This document shows, piece after piece, positions 45,398 to 54,728 of a stretch of 64,000 bases of DNA. Numbering within the stretch: the stretch's first letter is position 1; every line of letters starts with the position of its first letter. The position numbers and the translations under genes were made by a program. Under the pieces are notes generated by a model that was given only the letters and a program-made list of their open reading frames with translations, was not told the DNA's origin and did not search any database. This DNA is from CAYWNA01 sp964459305 (GTDB lineage: Bacteria; Planctomycetota; Planctomycetia; Pirellulales; Pirellulaceae): positions 12,588-76,587 of the forward strand of contig CAYWNA010000032.1 in NCBI GenBank assembly GCA_964459305.1, given 5' to 3'.

Positions 45398-45922
45398 ATG
45401 AAGCGTTTGAGTTATGTGATGCTGTGGCTGGCGACAATTGGCTTGGTTGTGCCCCAAGTCGGAATAGCCTCCGCCTCGGACCTTGTACCGAGGGCCGACC
45501 AGGACCAAGTCGCTCGTCAAGTGACAGTCGTAGATGTCGCACTGACGCAAGACAACCTACTGCGCGGTCAAGTTGTCAATCGCGAAGGTGCCCCAAAGGC
45601 CAGGACGAAAGTGACACTCGCTTCGTCGGGTCGTGTTGTTGCCCAGACCGTAACTGACGATCAGGGTGTGTTCGCTTTGCCGGTCGCTAGAGGTGGCGTG
45701 TACGCGCTGTCCGACGGCGAGGGCACGGCCATGGTTCGTGCGTGGACCAACGCAGCAGCGCCTCCGGCCACGAAGACCGGAATCCTGATGGTGTCCGACC
45801 GGGATGTTGCCCGCGGTGCCCTCGGCGGTGGTGGTCTTGGTGCGCTCATCGGCCTCGCAGCGATCGCTGGTGTGGTAACAGCGGTGGTTGTCGCAGCGGC
45901 CGACGACGACGACGCAAGCTGA
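45398..45922 (+). CDS. exported Ig-like (carboxypeptidase regulatory-like) protein with DDDDAS tail, copy 1
   Basis: The start ATG 45398 gives 174 residues with signal peptide (LSYVMLWLATIGLVVPQVGI). Residues about 45-120 form a beta-sandwich like carboxypeptidase regulatory domains (LLRGQVVNREGAPKARTKVT, QGVFALPVARGGVYALSDGE). A Gly-rich hinge (GGGGLGALIGLAAIAGVV) leads into a hydrophobic segment, and the chain ends AADDDDAS. The next gene is a paralog with the same layout and tail. Tail-anchored surface or envelope location is inferred. Confidence 0.8.
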   Translation: MKRLSYVMLWLATIGLVVPQVGIASASDLVPRADQDQVARQVTVVDVALTQDNLLRGQVVNREGAPKARTKVTLASSGRVVAQTVTDDQGVFALPVARGGVYALSDGEGTAMVRAWTNAAAPPATKTGILMVSDRDVARGALGGGGLGALIGLAAIAGVVTAVVVAAADDDDAS

Positions 45923-45958
45923 TTCATCAGCCCGTACAGACGAGAATCGGTCAATCAA

Positions 45959-46023
45959 CCGCCGATCAACTTCGCCAGTCAGAACGCTTTGTTCGTTCGG
46001 CGAGGTTGATCGGCGGTTTTCTC
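45959..46023 (+). terminator. intrinsic terminator between the two paralogs
   Basis: CCGCCGATCAACTTCGCC and GGCGAGGTTGATCGGCGG form an 18-bp stem with one mismatch, followed by TTTTC. It follows the first paralog and separates it from the second. Confidence 0.8.
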
Positions 46024-46240
46024 ATGCGCGTGAGGAAGTTTGCCGGTTGTAACGATTTTTCCGGTTTTTCCGAGAATCGCGTTAAGTTACCAGCCCATGA
46101 CGCCGATAACCGCGAATGGTGTACGAGCTCGATACGCCTACGTTGGTGTGTCGCTCAGAGCTATGGGATCGGCGTTGTGTGGGGGTGCCAATACGCCGAC
46201 GGGCAGATCCACTTCCCTAACGAGCAAGGGGTAGACGAAC

Positions 46241-46771
46241 ATGAAACTCGTGGCAATCATGCGCGGCAGTGTGGTGGCGTTGGCATCCATTGGCGTACTG
46301 CTTCCTCAATTGGCCCTCGGCGCAGGCACGGTGAAACCAGGTCAAAGCGTCCTCAGCACAGCGGTGCGCGATGTCGCGCTGCAAGAAGGCGGCCTGCTGA
46401 AAGGACAAGTGCTTGATACGCAGGGAGCCGCTGTGGCCGGTATTCCCGTGGCAGTTGTTCTCCAGGGCAAGCCCATCGCCACAACCAAGACCGATGCTAG
46501 TGGGGGCTTTGCTGTCGCCGGTCTGGGCGGCGGCATCTATCAGATTGTCACGCCCCAAGGAGGCGCAGCATATCGATTGTGGGCTCCGCGGACCGCACCG
46601 CCAGCAGCCACGACCAGCGCGCTGATCGTTAACGGCGACAACGTCGTTCGCGGCGGTGTAGGTGGTGGCGGACTGATCGGTTTTCTGGCGAATCCGTGGG
46701 TACTCGGCGGAATCGTGGCAGCGGCCATCGCTGTTCCGCTAGTCTTGGACGACGATGACGACGCTAGCTGA
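46241..46771 (+). CDS. exported Ig-like protein with DDDDDAS tail, copy 2
   Basis: A protein of 176 residues after AAGGGGTAGACGAAC. Signal peptide MRGSVVALASIGVLLPQLAL (start MKLVAI). The regulatory-like domain holds LLKGQVLDTQGAAVAGIPVA and GGFAVAGLGGGIYQIVTPQG. As in copy 1, a Gly-rich region (GGVGGGGLIGFLANPW) leads into one hydrophobic segment (VLGGIVAAAIAVPLVL) and the end is DDDDDAS. The two copies share architecture more than identity, so the duplication is old. Function is unknown. Confidence 0.8.
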   Translation: MKLVAIMRGSVVALASIGVLLPQLALGAGTVKPGQSVLSTAVRDVALQEGGLLKGQVLDTQGAAVAGIPVAVVLQGKPIATTKTDASGGFAVAGLGGGIYQIVTPQGGAAYRLWAPRTAPPAATTSALIVNGDNVVRGGVGGGGLIGFLANPWVLGGIVAAAIAVPLVLDDDDDAS

Positions 46772-46830
46772 TCGGTTCGCGGCGATTCGTTCAACGATGC
46801 GATAAGTACTGTGGAACACACTGGCACATG

Positions 46831-46864
46831 CCGTGTGACGCCGAGGCGTTGCACGGTTTTTTTT
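46831..46864 (+). terminator. intrinsic terminator after second paralog
   Basis: CCGTGTGACGCC / GGCGTTGCACGG stem with a two-base mismatch, followed by eight T residues. It ends the second paralog's transcript. Confidence 0.85.
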
Positions 46865-46897
46865 GTCCGGCAGTTGGCCGGACTCGAAGACATCAGG

Positions 46898-46932
46898 CAA
46901 GCGGGTAGAAGCAGGTTGTTTCTACCCGCTTG
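46898..46932. repeat. perfect hairpin upstream of the YiiX-like gene
   Basis: CAAGCGGGTAGAA and TTTCTACCCGCTTG pair over 13 bp around GCAGGTTG. A T/C tract (CACTTTTCCCCTTTTCCCCC) follows after a few bases. It may be a second terminator for the preceding gene. Confidence 0.6.
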
Positions 46933-46983
46933 CATCACTTTTCCCCTTTTCCCCCCACACCGTTTTTGACTACTGTATGCGCC

Positions 46984-47910
46984 ATGTGGACCATTAGGGC
47001 CGACCATTTCCGCAGTTGCCTGTTGTTCCTACTGGCTCTGTCGCAGCTGTTCGCTGTGGGCTGCCATGGAACCGGTGGGATCGATTGGCGACCAGAGGAA
47101 TTCATCCCAAGCCTCCGGCAAGTACTCCCCTTTCAGAGGAGGCAAGACCTTTGGGAGCAGTGGGCCGCTGACAATCTCCAGAGCGGCGACCTGCTGTTCA
47201 TCCTTGGCGAAAGCCGGATCCTCATGGGGTTGGTGAACTTCTCGAAGCTGACCACAGACCTTGCGGATAGCAGGTTTTCGCATGTTGCCGTTGTCTCGCG
47301 CGAGAACGGCGAGTTTGTGGTCTACGACATCATGATTGACGGGCCGCGGCGGACCCCATTCGGCCAGTTCATGGCGGATCGGCGAGTCTGGGAAATCGCG
47401 GTGAAACGGCTACGGCCTGAGTACCGGGCCCATATCCCTAGAGCGATCGCATACTGTCAGCAGGTGTATGAGTCCGATACGCCGTTTGACGAGAATTTCC
47501 GACTGGACAACGGTTCCCTCTATTGCACCGAATTCATTGAACTGGCCTTTCGCCATGCAGGGCTGCCGCTGTCCGAACCGGTCCGCATCGACCAATTGCC
47601 TGGATTTGATCAGGTGTCGGACACGACCGTGCGTCTCGTTCGAGCAGCTACGTCCATAGATCCGGAACAGAAAATCGTGCTGCCGGGCAACGAAAGGACT
47701 GGTGTCTGGTCTTGCCCCTGCCTGGAACTGGTCCTGGACGCTACCGACGCTTCTTCGCCACCAAAACCGCCGCCTCTCACAGGCTCAAGTATCTCAGAAG
47801 GTTACGGACCGGTTGACCAGGCACATACACCTTTGGCTGACCGAAGATTCCCCGGCCAAACTGGTACTGTGCAGGCGTCGGGGCGATTGGAAGAAGCGGC
47901 TTATAGGTAG
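46984..47910 (+). CDS. YiiX-like permuted papain-fold (NlpC/P60-type) protein
   Basis: The start ATG 46984 gives 308 residues with a signal or lipoprotein N-terminus (CLLFLLALSQLFAVGCHGTG; Cys in FAVGC fits a lipobox). The permuted papain-like pattern is seen: GDLLFILGESRI, the His in DSRFSHVAVVSRENGEFVVY and the catalytic Cys in NGSLYCTEFIELAFRHAGLP. This order (His before Cys) is the YiiX/C92 hallmark. The C-terminal 44 residues are Pro-rich and are encoded in DNA that is also the end of the convergent gene. Function is probably lipid or peptide hydrolysis in the envelope. Confidence 0.82.
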   Translation: MWTIRADHFRSCLLFLLALSQLFAVGCHGTGGIDWRPEEFIPSLRQVLPFQRRQDLWEQWAADNLQSGDLLFILGESRILMGLVNFSKLTTDLADSRFSHVAVVSRENGEFVVYDIMIDGPRRTPFGQFMADRRVWEIAVKRLRPEYRAHIPRAIAYCQQVYESDTPFDENFRLDNGSLYCTEFIELAFRHAGLPLSEPVRIDQLPGFDQVSDTTVRLVRAATSIDPEQKIVLPGNERTGVWSCPCLELVLDATDASSPPKPPPLTGSSISEGYGPVDQAHTPLADRRFPGQTGTVQASGRLEEAAYR

Positions 47911-48148
47911 TGGCCGGAACGTAGGCGGGAGGCGGTAAAGGCGTATACACCGGTGCTGCTCCACGCACCACGCGCTGTTGTACCGGCGCGGCGATCGGCA
48001 TCGGGCGATAGGTCACCGTTGCCGGAGGCGAGGACCACACCTGCGAAGCGTTCACGACGATCGGTTGTTCGACCGCCAACTCGCACGCCGCCGCCATTGA
48101 ACCGCAGGCCAAAACCAGAAACGCCGAAGCAATCACTCCCGCTTTCAT
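47777..48148 (-). CDS. small exported Pro-rich protein
   Basis: The start ATG 48148 after AAGGAGTGAACGAT gives 123 residues. Signal peptide MKAGVIASAFLVLACGSMAA. The mature part is Pro/Ala/Val-rich with tandem-like PLPPPAYVPATTYKPLLPIA and ends FGRGIFGQPKVYVPGQPVRN with LLRYLSL. Small planctomycete surface proteins of this type have no known role. Its last 134 bp overlap the end of the YiiX-like gene in convergent orientation. Confidence 0.7.
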   Translation of the reverse strand: MKAGVIASAFLVLACGSMAAACELAVEQPIVVNASQVWSSPPATVTYRPMPIAAPVQQRVVRGAAPVYTPLPPPAYVPATTYKPLLPIAPTPAQYQFGRGIFGQPKVYVPGQPVRNLLRYLSL

Positions 48149-48377
48149 ATCGTTCACTCCTTTCAATTCCAAGCAATCCGACTTGTCTCCGCCGAAAGAA
48201 TTCTTGCGGGCGGACCACACATGGGCAATAGAAGCGTGCGGCTTTTCGGCGTCCAATGAAGCCACCGGGGGCAGCGGTCTGTCGCAAAGTACTGTGACGG
48301 TGGTAATTGCGACAGTTGATTCTGCCGCTAGCAGACGAGGCGTTTTGCAAGAAAACGTGACGAGCCACTTGGTGTCG

Positions 48378-48794
48378 CTATTCGCCGATCACCGTCACCA
48401 CGATTTCTCGCCGTCGCGATTTGACGTCGCATTCCAGGTGGAAAACCTGTTGCCACGTTCCAAGCACCAAGTGTCCACCGGCAACGGGCACCGATAGGGA
48501 AGGTCCCATGATCGTTGCTTGCAGGTGAGAATGGCCGTTGCCGTCGTGCCACGCCAGCTCGTGCCCGTAGTCACGGCTGGGCGGTAGCAGCCGATCGAGG
48601 ACTTCCGGCAAGTCGCGTTGAAGGCCCGGTTCAAATTCGATTGTCCCGATACTTGCCGTGCTGCCGACATTGAAGACCTGAACGATCCCGGTCTGGATTT
48701 GGCTGCGTTCAACAACCTCGGACACTTGGGCGGTGATGTCGTGCATGTCACGATGGCCGCGTGTTTGAACGGAAAAGCGTTCTTGGTGGATCAT
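48378..48794 (-). CDS. yjbQ: YjbQ family (UPF0047) protein
   Basis: A protein of 138 residues with the family core VFNVGSTASIGTIEFEPGLQ, YGHELAWHDGNGHSHLQATI and PVAGGHLVLGTWQQVFHLEC. The conserved histidines in WHDGNGHSH are typical. Bacterial YjbQ can partly replace thiamine phosphate synthase, but its physiological job is not settled. The start is three bases after the aroB stop codon, so the two genes form an operon. Confidence 0.9.
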   Translation of the reverse strand: MIHQERFSVQTRGHRDMHDITAQVSEVVERSQIQTGIVQVFNVGSTASIGTIEFEPGLQRDLPEVLDRLLPPSRDYGHELAWHDGNGHSHLQATIMGPSLSVPVAGGHLVLGTWQQVFHLECDVKSRRREIVVTVIGE

Positions 48795-48797
48795 GGT

Positions 48798-49883
48798 TTA
48801 TCCCAATGCCGCTCGAACATGTTCTTCCGGCACGTCGGAGACCAATTCGACGTGCCCCATCTTTGTAGGCAAAACAAAACGCAAACGACCATGAGCGACT
48901 TTCTTGTCGCGCTGCATTGCCGCCAACAACACGTCGCGGTCCAAATCCGGCATGTCCACCGGCAGCCCTAACGCGCGGAGAAGCTCGTACTGTCGCTGCG
49001 TGAAATCGCTGTCGACTCGGCCAAGCCGCTCTGCCAGACGTGACGCGCCCAGCATTCCTATCGAAACGGCCTCGCCGTGAAGGAACTGACCGTAGCCGGC
49101 CTCCGCTTCGATCGCATGACCGAGGGTATGCCCGTAGTTCAACACGGCCCGCAATCCCGTCGTTTCGCGTTCGTCGTTTTCAACCACATCGGCTTTCAGC
49201 CGGCAGCAACGAGCGACGACGTGCCGCAGGACTTCCGGTTGCCGTTCATTCAGACCGTCGACGTGATCCTCCAAATATGCAAGAAACTCGGCATCCAGAA
49301 TCACACCGTACTTCACCACTTCGGCCAGTCCGGCGCAGTACTCGCGTACCGGCAGCGTGTCCAGCACCTCGGTGTCGATCAGCACACCCAGCGGCTGCCA
49401 GAACGCGCCGACCATATTCTTCGCGCCAGGCAGGTTGACGCCGACCTTCCCGCCGACGCTGCTGTCCACCTGCGCCAGGAGCGATGTGGGAACTTGAAAA
49501 AACTCAATGCCCCGCGCGAATGTCGCGGCGACAAAACCCGCCAAATCACCGACCACTCCACCACCAGCCGCGACAATGACCGATTTGCGATCCGCGCCGT
49601 ACCGGAGTATCTGTCCCCAAATTTCGTTGGCCATGTCGACCGACTTGCTGGCTTCGCCTGCCTCGACTACCACCAGATCGACGTCCGCGCCAGTTTCCGC
49701 AAGACTTTCCGCGCACCGCCGGCCGTGCGGCTCCTCAACGTTCGTGTCGGTCATCACCACGGCGTGCGTCAATTTCGCAAGACGCGACACAACACGCCCG
49801 GCATCGCCGACGTTGCCGGAGCCGATTTCGATATCGTAACTGCGGTCGCTGAGATTGACGTGGACTATGGTCGTGTCAGCCAA
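48798..49883 (-). CDS. aroB: 3-dehydroquinate synthase
   Basis: The start is uncertain: TTG 49883, 7 nt after GAGGAAC, gives 361 residues beginning ADTTIVHVNLSDRSYDIEIG; ATG 49910 is an alternative. The NAD-binding loop is AAGGGVVGDLAGFVAATFAR. Zinc ligands fit the Glu in REYCAGLAEVVKYGVILDAE and the His residues in NYGHTLGHAIEAEAG and HGEAVSIGMLGA. AroB converts DAHP to 3-dehydroquinate in the shikimate pathway in the cytoplasm. yjbQ is directly downstream. Confidence 0.95.
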   Translation of the reverse strand: MADTTIVHVNLSDRSYDIEIGSGNVGDAGRVVSRLAKLTHAVVMTDTNVEEPHGRRCAESLAETGADVDLVVVEAGEASKSVDMANEIWGQILRYGADRKSVIVAAGGGVVGDLAGFVAATFARGIEFFQVPTSLLAQVDSSVGGKVGVNLPGAKNMVGAFWQPLGVLIDTEVLDTLPVREYCAGLAEVVKYGVILDAEFLAYLEDHVDGLNERQPEVLRHVVARCCRLKADVVENDERETTGLRAVLNYGHTLGHAIEAEAGYGQFLHGEAVSIGMLGASRLAERLGRVDSDFTQRQYELLRALGLPVDMPDLDRDVLLAAMQRDKKVAHGRLRFVLPTKMGHVELVSDVPEEHVRAALG

Positions 49884-50173
49884 GGGTCGGTTCCTCTGGA
49901 GCGAAGGCATCCTAAACAAACGGTTTCCATGTTATAAACTCAAATCTGACGCGGACGTAGGACGCCATCCAAAAAAGTGCCGATATTCTTGCTCCCATGC
50001 TCGAATTCGGTTTCAAATCGGTTATGATATTGCCGGGTGACAAGTGGATTTAGCCCTCTTTTTGTGGAATGGGTCCGGGCTGGTTTCGTTTGACCGCCCG
50101 GATTCCTCCCGTTGTCAGACCCCAGAGGTCCCCACCACGTTTATTCTCAACACCGTTGAATAGGAGTCATGGA

Positions 50174-52105
50174 ATGAGTCGCAGATTTCTGACTATCGCC
50201 GTGTTGCCGACAATGATTTCGCTTCTCTTTGTTGGCACTGCTTTGGTGGGCCCGGCCGGCGCGGAGCCAGGCAAGTACCTTGGGCCGATCGATGTCCTGG
50301 CTTCCCCGGACGGGAAAAGTCTTTACGTGGTCGAAGCCGATGCCCAAAAGATCGATGTAGTTGATATTGCTGCCGGCAAGGTGGCCCGCAGCATTGCGTG
50401 CCCGGCAGCGCCGACAGGCATTGCCGTCAGCGCAGACGGCTCGAAACTGTACATCACTTGCAGCGGCCCCAATGGCGTAGTCTGCGTCGCCGACTCGGCC
50501 ACGGGGCAGACCGCCAATTCGATCGCAGTCGGTCACACGCCTTGTGGTCCGTCGTTGGCGCCGGACGGCAAGCGGCTGTATGTGTGCAATCGTTTCAACG
50601 ACGACGTGTCGGTGATTGATTTGGCTTCGAACAAAGAGACCACTCGGGTGAAAGCGATCCGCGAGCCGGTCGATACCGCCGTCACGCCCGATGGCAGTCT
50701 TGTGTTTGTCACGAACCTCTTGCCGATTGATCCCTCGGATTCCTACGACGTGGCGGCCGAGGTGACGGTCATCGACACAGCGACCCTTAAGACATCGAAC
50801 GTCCGGCTGCCCAACGGCAGTTCGAGCGTGCACGAGGTGTGTGTGTCGCCGTGCGGGAAGTATGCCTATGTGGCGCACATCCTGTCGCGATACCAGATGC
50901 CGACCACGCAACTGGAACGTGGCTGGATGAACACAAACGCCATGACAATCATCGACGTAGCGTCTAAGAGCCGAATCAATACGGTGTTGTTGGACGACAT
51001 CGACTTGGGCGCCGCCAATCCCTGGGGTATCACCACAACGGCCGATGGAAAGACGATCCTCGTGAGCCACGCCGGCACGCATGAGCTGAGCGCGATCGAC
51101 GCCGAAGGGCTGATCAAGAAGCTGGAAGAGATTCCGAAAACCATGGAAGAGGCCAAGAAATCCGGACGCTACGACGGCCGAGGGACGTATTCGTCCATTA
51201 CGGTTGACGACGTACCCAACGACTTGGCATTCCTGGTCGACTTGCGAAGACGGATTCAGTTGCGACGCGGCGGACCGTGGGGCATGCTGAACGATCCCGG
51301 CCCGTTTATCAACGGCCCGCGTGGGTTTGACGTCATTGGCACCAAGGTCTACGTGGCCATCTACTTCTGCGATCTTGTGGCTGTGGTAGACCTGGAGGAC
51401 AAGTCCTACTACCCGGTGAAAGCAATTCGCTTGGGGCCGGAACCGGAAATGACGGTCCAGCGTCGTGGGGAGATGCATTTCTTTGATGCCGATTTGTGCT
51501 TCCAGCACTGGCAGAGCTGCTCCAGTTGTCATCCCGACGTCCGCGTGGACGCTCTGAACTGGGATCTGCTGAACGACGGTCTGGGAACTCCGAAAAACGT
51601 GAAGAGTATGCTGCTGGCCCATCAAACGCCGCCGGCAATGAGCAGCGGTGTCCGCGCCGATGCTGAAGCTGCCGTTCGCGGCGGCATTCGCCATATTCAG
51701 TTTGCTGTTCGTCCGGAAGAGGATGCGGTGGCCATCGACGAGTTTCTGAAATCGCTCAAGCCCGTGCCCAGTCCGTACCTTGTCGACGGCAAGCTGAGCG
51801 AGGCTGCGCAGCGTGGCAAGGAAATTTTCAAACGAGTGGATTGCGTCTCTTGCCATCCCGAACCGCTGTACACGGATCTCAAGATACGCGACGTCGGCTC
51901 ACGCGGTAAATACGATCGCCGTGACGACTTCGACACGCCGACGCTGATCGAGGTTTGGAGAACGGCACCGTACCTACACGACGGCAGCTTCACCACAATG
52001 AAGGACCTGATCGGCAAGGGCAAGCACGGCAAGGTGGCCGGTGATGTCGAGAGCCTCTCCGAGCAGGAAGTGAACGACCTAGCCGAGTTCGTGCTGTCGC
52101 TCTGA
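50174..52105 (+). CDS. YVTN beta-propeller / di-heme cytochrome c protein
   Basis: The start ATG 50174 follows TAGGAG and gives 643 residues. The signal peptide is MSRRFLTIAVLPTMISLLFV. YVTN-like propeller blades follow (GKSLYVVEADAQKIDVVDIA, GSKLYITCSGPNGVVCVADS, GKRLYVCNRFNDDVSVIDLA). Two c-type heme sites are CSSCHPDV, and CVSCHPEP with a later APYLHDGSF that supplies a probable axial ligand. The architecture matches planctomycete MauG-like di-heme proteins attached to propellers, acting in the periplasm on an unknown substrate. Confidence 0.88.
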   Translation: MSRRFLTIAVLPTMISLLFVGTALVGPAGAEPGKYLGPIDVLASPDGKSLYVVEADAQKIDVVDIAAGKVARSIACPAAPTGIAVSADGSKLYITCSGPNGVVCVADSATGQTANSIAVGHTPCGPSLAPDGKRLYVCNRFNDDVSVIDLASNKETTRVKAIREPVDTAVTPDGSLVFVTNLLPIDPSDSYDVAAEVTVIDTATLKTSNVRLPNGSSSVHEVCVSPCGKYAYVAHILSRYQMPTTQLERGWMNTNAMTIIDVASKSRINTVLLDDIDLGAANPWGITTTADGKTILVSHAGTHELSAIDAEGLIKKLEEIPKTMEEAKKSGRYDGRGTYSSITVDDVPNDLAFLVDLRRRIQLRRGGPWGMLNDPGPFINGPRGFDVIGTKVYVAIYFCDLVAVVDLEDKSYYPVKAIRLGPEPEMTVQRRGEMHFFDADLCFQHWQSCSSCHPDVRVDALNWDLLNDGLGTPKNVKSMLLAHQTPPAMSSGVRADAEAAVRGGIRHIQFAVRPEEDAVAIDEFLKSLKPVPSPYLVDGKLSEAAQRGKEIFKRVDCVSCHPEPLYTDLKIRDVGSRGKYDRRDDFDTPTLIEVWRTAPYLHDGSFTTMKDLIGKGKHGKVAGDVESLSEQEVNDLAEFVLSL

Positions 52106-52164
52106 ACGAGGCTGTCCACAACGGAACGGGCAGCGACGCCCGATTCTTCGTCTGAAGGTCTTAG

Positions 52165-52197
52165 CGGCCCGGCTGTTTGCAGTCGGGCCGTTTTTTT
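52165..52197 (+). terminator. intrinsic terminator after the di-heme protein
   Basis: CGGCCCGGCT / AGTCGGGCCG stem with a six-base loop GTTTGC and seven T residues. Confidence 0.9.
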
Positions 52198-52223
52198 CGA
52201 TCGATGGAAAGCATGGGGCATCA

Positions 52224-54277
52224 TCAAAGCCGTTCCGCGGCCACGGGCGGCAGCGGCCTCAACACGCTTTCTTCGTGCACATGGCGTGGCCCAGCGGGAT
52301 CGGGTGGAGGCATCTCGGCCGGCGTCGGCGCGACCGTGTCTTGTGGATAGACGCCCTGGCTGACGATCGTCGACCGGGCGATGCGATAGTCCGCCAGACA
52401 CTTAGGGGCTGTCCGGAAGCGATTGCGCCGGCAAGCGTCGTAGTAGGCTTTTCCCGGCCAAGGACCTTCCGCCAAGAATACCTCGCAGTAATCCAACAGC
52501 GAGCCCTTCTGAAGATGCACTCGTTTGACGGCCAGCGTGTACTCGGCAAGCGACCGATAGTAGCGACTCTCCGCGTCCGCCAGTCGGCGTTGGGCGTCCA
52601 GCAGCAGATCCAACAGCCGCGTCTTCTCGCTTTGATCGGCGTCTTCGTAAACGGCCTCCAGTGCACGCAATTGCTGTAGGGCGGCCAGACGACGATTGTA
52701 ATTCGTTTGCGAAACGATATAGGTCCGCTCCAACTCGGCGAAGGCCGCGCTCACGTCGTGGGCTATTTCGCGTTCCTGTTCATTCAGGATCGCTCGTTCG
52801 CGGGCAACCTGCAGCTGCGCATTCCTCACCGCCGAATGGGCCTGGCGGAAGCCGAACGGTGCGGAGAATTCGACACCCAACTGCCACTCCTGAAATTCGC
52901 CGCCGACCATGGTGCCGTACGCGTTATCGAAACGAGGAACATCGCGATCGGAATTCAAGAGATCGCTTCCCAGACCTCGCACGCGATATCTCCCGACCGC
53001 ATCCACGCGAGGTTTCAGAAAATTTCGGGCCGCGGTAAATTCCATCTCGCGACGCTTGATCTGCCACTTCTGACGCCGCAGCTCGGCCCGCCGCATCAAT
53101 GATTCTACGATGACTTCATTCCAGTCGAAGACAACCTTGGCCATAATCGGCTCGTCGACTGGTCGCAACAGATATCCATCGGTGACGGGCAACCCCATGA
53201 TCAGCCGTAGCCGCCTCTCGGCGGAGTGGACGCCGCCCGTGCCGCGAAACGTGTCGTACCGGCTGCTTTCAATCACGTGGCCGCTTAGCGCGTTTTCGAC
53301 TTCCTCTTGCAGACGATAGTACTGCTCGCGCGACTGCGCTTCCTTTTCCGCCTCGCCGCCGCGGCGCCCGTGGACATACAGGGTGTGAATGCGACGCCAT
53401 GTCTCAAGAGCCCGGTCGCGGGCCGCAATCTTGGCGTCTAGGTCGCGAAAGGCGAAATACACTTCCCAATACTGGTTCTCCACGTCGCTGACGAAATCCC
53501 GCACTCCCATTTCGAAATCCGCCAGACTGATGTCCGCGTTGACTCGGGCAAGTAGAACACCGTTGAATCGCCCAGGGCTGCCGTTCGGGCCGGCGATACG
53601 GTTGAAGTTCACTCCCGCGCCCTGAAACAGCGGCTGGCGGAACTCGACTTCCAAATTTACGTCCCAAGGTCGGGGTCATCATTACCGGGCGAGTTATTGC
53701 AATCGTATTCGAAGTTGTGGCGAATGGCGAAATCCGTCCCGGTCGCCGTCTTTTTGGATATCTCGGCCCGGTAAAGATGGAGGTCCTGTTTCAACAGCCT
53801 CGTACCGCCGCCGAAAAACTGGTTGTTCAGTGCCCGATCGTTCTTCTCAAAGAAAGCAACGGCGTCGAACATGGCATCGAACTCGCTCAACGCACTCTCA
53901 ATGCCGAAAATTGGATCGGTCTCTTGGATCGCCGGATCCTTGACCGTGCGGGCGTTGTCTGGTGATAGCAGCACCAAGCCTTGCAGATCCCGCAAGACTT
54001 CGGAGTTGGTCAGAGCGATTTCGATCGCCTGCTGTAGCGTGATGTCGCGGAATTGAGGCGGTTGATTGGCGCGAAGCGTGATTGGTGACGGCGTGGTGGC
54101 GATGGCGTCGGTATCGATGCCCTCCACGTCGGGATACTCGATTTCCGTGGCAAATTCCTGGTAGTGCGCCAGATGTGATGTGTCGAAATCGAACTCGGAT
54201 CTGCGCACGGTGCATCCGGCCCCCAAAACGCCGATGGCTAGGGATACGCCGATGCACCAAGCAAAGACTCGTTCCAT
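52224..54277 (-). pseudogene. TolC-like outer-membrane efflux protein, frameshifted
   Basis: Two frames cover one protein. The first (from ATG 54277, lipoprotein-like IGVLGAGCTV) encodes an N-terminal part up to a TAA at 53657-53659 after NSPGNDDPDLGT. The second frame takes over in the same place: upstream of its TTG 'start' it reads PWDVNLEVEFRQPLFQGAG, the usual continuation. One added C in the run near 53675 would join them as DPDPWDVNLEVEF. The later part carries TolC-type coiled coils (REIAHDVSAAFAELERTYIV, LLDLLLDAQRRLADAESRYY). The TolC partner of an efflux or type I system has none of its pumps here. A sequencing error and a real mutation are both possible. Confidence 0.8.
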
Positions 54278-54298
54278 GATGTCGGGGCTCGTTCTCAT

Positions 54299-54728
54299 GT
54301 TGTCACAAGAGCCTGCAGCCGAGTGTGCGACGTTCGTAGCCTGCGGGACAAGCTAGCACACCTGTCATGGTACGACAGAAAAACCGCGCAGCTACACCTA
54401 CCAACATCGGTACGGACCAGCGCTACAACAAGGAATTCCGCTACGAGCGGCATACTCGAAACGAGACGCAAAGTTTGCGTAGATTAGCGGTGTGACATTG
54501 GGGCAACTGGGAGAGTGTCGCGAGGTAGATCCGCAAGCTGGCAGGAATTGAGACTATATCGCGTCAAACCGAAATGACGGGTGAAAGGTGCCACGCCTGT
54601 GTCAGCCGCGACCTTGAAGACCCTCAAATTACAGTCGCTCTGGGACGGCTGGAAATCGCAGAAGACGTTGCCTCCAATCGCTGGCGTCGCTACAATCCCC
54701 GCCCGCCACTTGAAGGAGGAGTGCCATC
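54299..54728. other. intergenic stretch with no gene seen
   Basis: It separates the TolC-like gene from kdsD. It should hold both promoters. A strong ribosome binding site, AAGGAGGAGTGCCATC, lies at its end, before the kdsD ATG. Confidence 0.5.

Noticed and set aside
50147..51856. 569-codon minus-strand frame opposite the YVTN/di-heme protein
   Set aside because: The plus strand holds clear heme motifs, propeller blades and a signal peptide; the opposite frame is a composition shadow.
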